From NCBI RefSeq assembly GCF_001293685.1, contig NZ_BCAG01000007.1, positions 1 to 64,000 on the forward strand: DNA of 64,000 bases, read 5' to 3'. Shown piece after piece: positions 62,394 through 64,000 of the stretch. The translations under genes were made by a program, and so were the position numbers. Below the pieces are notes generated by a model. The model saw only the letters and a program-made list of their open reading frames with translations, ran no database searches and had not been told where the DNA came from. The stretch is from Desulfatitalea tepidiphila. GTDB lineage: Bacteria; Desulfobacterota; Desulfobacteria; Desulfobacterales; Desulfosarcinaceae. The stretch's first letter is position 1. Each line of letters starts with the position of its first letter.

Positions 62394-62407
62394 CTCATCT
62401 CCTCCTT

Positions 62408-63358
62408 TTATGCGTCGAGCATGATTCGCACGTGATCGGCCGCCAGCTCGGGCAGGCGATCGAGTGAATAGCCACCCTCCAAAACGGACAGCAGCCGGCC
62501 CTGGGCATATGTATCGGCCAGTTTCATGATGGACCGCATGATCCAGGCAAAACCCTCTGTGGTCACCCGCATATCGGCCATGTCGTCTTCCTTGTGGGCA
62601 TCGAAGCCGGTGGACACGATAATCACCTCGGGCGAGAACTTTTCAAACGCCGGCAACAGGTCCTGTTCAAACAGGCGCCGATACTCCTCATCGCTCTGCC
62701 CGGGCAGGACCGGTGAATTTTTGGTAAAACCATATCCTTCGCCGGACCCCATTTCGAACTCTCGGCCGGTGCCGGGATAGGCGAAAGAGGGATGCTCGTG
62801 AATGGAGTAGTAAAAGACGGTGGGGTCTTTTTCGAAGATGTGCTGGGTGCCGTTGCCGTGGTGGACATCGAAGTCGATGATGCCCACGCGTTGGATGTTC
62901 CACTCCATCTGCAGATAGCGGGCGGCGATGGCGACATTGTTGAAATAGCAAAATCCCATGGCCTCTTCTCTCTCGGCATGATGTCCCGGCGGCCGGATGG
63001 CGCAGAAGGCGTTGTCGAGTTCACCGGCCATGATCATGCGCGCGGCCTCCAGCGCGCCGCCTACGGCAAGAAGTGCGGTTTCATATGTCTCGCGGCACAT
63101 CTGGTTGTCTTCACAATCCAGCGTGCGATGGCCGGCCAGGCAGACCTCTTCAAAACGGCGGATGTATTTTCCGGTGTGGATCGTTTCCACCCATTTCATG
63201 TCCGCCGGCCGCGCGGTGATCCTTGTCAGGTGCGGCAGCAGGCCCGCCGATTCTATCCCCTGGTAGACGGCCTGCAACCGCTCGGCCCGTTCCGGATGGT
63301 AGGGCCCCGTATCGTGCAGCAGATATCTCTGGTCATAGAGAAAACCCGTTCTTTTCAT
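62408..63358 (-). CDS. AcuC-like histone deacetylase family enzyme
   Basis: A 316-residue zinc-dependent deacetylase. RPPGHHAE, DFDVHHGNGTQHIF, GFDAHKED and LEGGYSLDRLPELA are the class I/II deacetylase motifs with zinc Asp-His-Asp and the charge-relay His. It would remove acetyl groups from lysine on metabolic enzymes (as AcuC does on acetyl-CoA synthetase) or from polyamines. It heads a six-gene operon with very short gaps. 186 bases upstream lies cooC. Confidence 0.9.
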   Translation of the reverse strand: MKRTGFLYDQRYLLHDTGPYHPERAERLQAVYQGIESAGLLPHLTRITARPADMKWVETIHTGKYIRRFEEVCLAGHRTLDCEDNQMCRETYETALLAVGGALEAARMIMAGELDNAFCAIRPPGHHAEREEAMGFCYFNNVAIAARYLQMEWNIQRVGIIDFDVHHGNGTQHIFEKDPTVFYYSIHEHPSFAYPGTGREFEMGSGEGYGFTKNSPVLPGQSDEEYRRLFEQDLLPAFEKFSPEVIIVSTGFDAHKEDDMADMRVTTEGFAWIMRSIMKLADTYAQGRLLSVLEGGYSLDRLPELAADHVRIMLDA

Positions 63359-63544
63359 GGCCTGCCCCTCGATGCTTTGCGATCGTTATCGACCCATTGT
63401 ACGATTTTCATCTCAACCGATGACTCGCACACGTCAAACCGTTTCGCAGATCAATTCCCGGCGGAACAGGGTCTCGGCACCAACGGATCTTCTACCGCGC
63501 TTTTGATGCAATTATGAGCGCAGCCCCCAACGACCGTTGCCGGT

Positions 63545-64000
63545 TCACGCCAGAATTTTGTCGAATATACGGAAGGCCGCCGCCACCGCCGGATTGTTTG
63601 AATCGATGTCGATGGTCGGCTTGCCTTTGAGATCATAGGTATACACCGTCTCATCGTCCGGAATGGTACCGGCAAACACCAAACCATCCTGACCAATGAG
63701 ATCGAGCACCTCTTTTTCCGGTTCCGTCTTCACCCGGTTCATCACCAGATAGCTCTTTTTGACGCCGATGTTGAGTTCCTGGGCCAACTTGTAAATGCGC
63801 AACCCCGCCTGGAGACCACGGCGGGAGGTATCGGTCACAATCAACAGAACATCGACATTGTTGGTCGTCAACCGGCTGATGTGCTCCATGCCGGCCTCGT
63901 TGTCCATCACCACGTAGGCATAATTCACGACCAACCGCTCCATCAGGTTGGTCAGCAAGGTGTTGGCCGCGCAGTAACACCCCGGTCCTTCGGGCTGTCC
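63545..64000 (-). CDS. CooC-type CO dehydrogenase maturation ATPase (5' end outside window)
   Basis: The C-terminal 151 residues of a MinD/CooC-type ATPase, open to the window edge. GPGCYCAANTLLTNLM is the CooC metal-loading motif (CxC), followed by YVVMDNEAGMEHISRLTTNN, LIVTDTSRRGLQ and SYLVMNRVKTEPEKEV. CooC loads nickel into CO dehydrogenase or CODH/ACS, so the organism likely has the carbonyl branch of the Wood-Ljungdahl pathway. The Walker A region lies beyond base 64000. Confidence 0.85.
   Translation of the reverse strand, partial: GQPEGPGCYCAANTLLTNLMERLVVNYAYVVMDNEAGMEHISRLTTNNVDVLLIVTDTSRRGLQAGLRIYKLAQELNIGVKKSYLVMNRVKTEPEKEVLDLIGQDGLVFAGTIPDDETVYTYDLKGKPTIDIDSNNPAVAAAFRIFDKILA

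Overview
The window is a GC-rich chromosomal segment from a bacterium. Gene content points to Desulfobacterota, probably near the Desulfosarcina/Desulfobacteraceae group. The evidence is a CooC-type CO dehydrogenase maturation ATPase, a RACo-like ASKHA protein, an exported desulfoferrodoxin-like protein, multihaem-type CxxCH motifs, and several AMP- and ADP-forming acyl-CoA ligases. This placement is inference from gene families only. No rRNA, tRNA, CRISPR or prophage was seen.

Layout. 1-12 kb: 3' part of an OprM/NodT efflux channel, an outer-membrane barrel, a pseudouridine synthase, an RsmG-TrmH fusion, a DUF1499 protein, an exported protein, then a copper/metal block (CopA, YHS, SHOCT and ZraP-like proteins) and a TSUP permease. 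12-31 kb: TetR with an ADP-forming acyl-CoA synthetase; a five-gene operon (methyltransferase, isoprenoid-synthase-like protein, FtsX permease, ABC ATPase, dihaem lipoprotein); acyl-CoA ligase, Nudix, desulfoferrodoxin-like, prfC, rarD, two YebG-like genes, a hybrid histidine kinase, and a MaoC-like/acyl-CoA ligase pair. 31-38.5 kb: a very GC-rich locus with a GH5 exo-beta-1,3-glucanase-like enzyme, a sugar ABC importer and an ABC-D protein with a decayed ATPase domain. 38.2-41.9 kb: a RAYT element, its deletion derivative, a captured Cache-domain gene, a duplicated 251-bp piece of the host gene, and an AT-rich sulfotransferase gene. 42-55 kb: ubiE/ubiG-like methyltransferases, DUF1330, a CcoI-like P-type ATPase that appears to start at AUU, a large unknown protein, an aldehyde/alcohol dehydrogenase fusion, a LysE exporter, and a diguanylate cyclase. 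56-64 kb: mlaC-mlaA, then a tight operon of deacylases (AcuC-like, CobB), a CBS protein, a PrmA-like methyltransferase, an MBL hydrolase and a RACo-like protein, and finally cooC.

Most striking points. (1) A compact control module precedes the diguanylate cyclase: a sigma-54 promoter, a GEMM riboswitch with a GNRA-capped P1b, an intrinsic terminator, then a small Cys-rich ORF overlapping the cyclase start. It is a candidate feedback circuit for c-di-GMP. (2) Four unrelated palindromic intergenic repeat families occur; three repeatedly abut or supply stop codons of neighbouring genes. (3) The RAYT element sits between two 98%-identical 251-bp copies of the host gene's 3' end and is accompanied by a non-autonomous copy and a cargo gene. 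(4) A P-type ATPase recovers its conserved Cys-rich N-terminal domain only if an AUU start is used.
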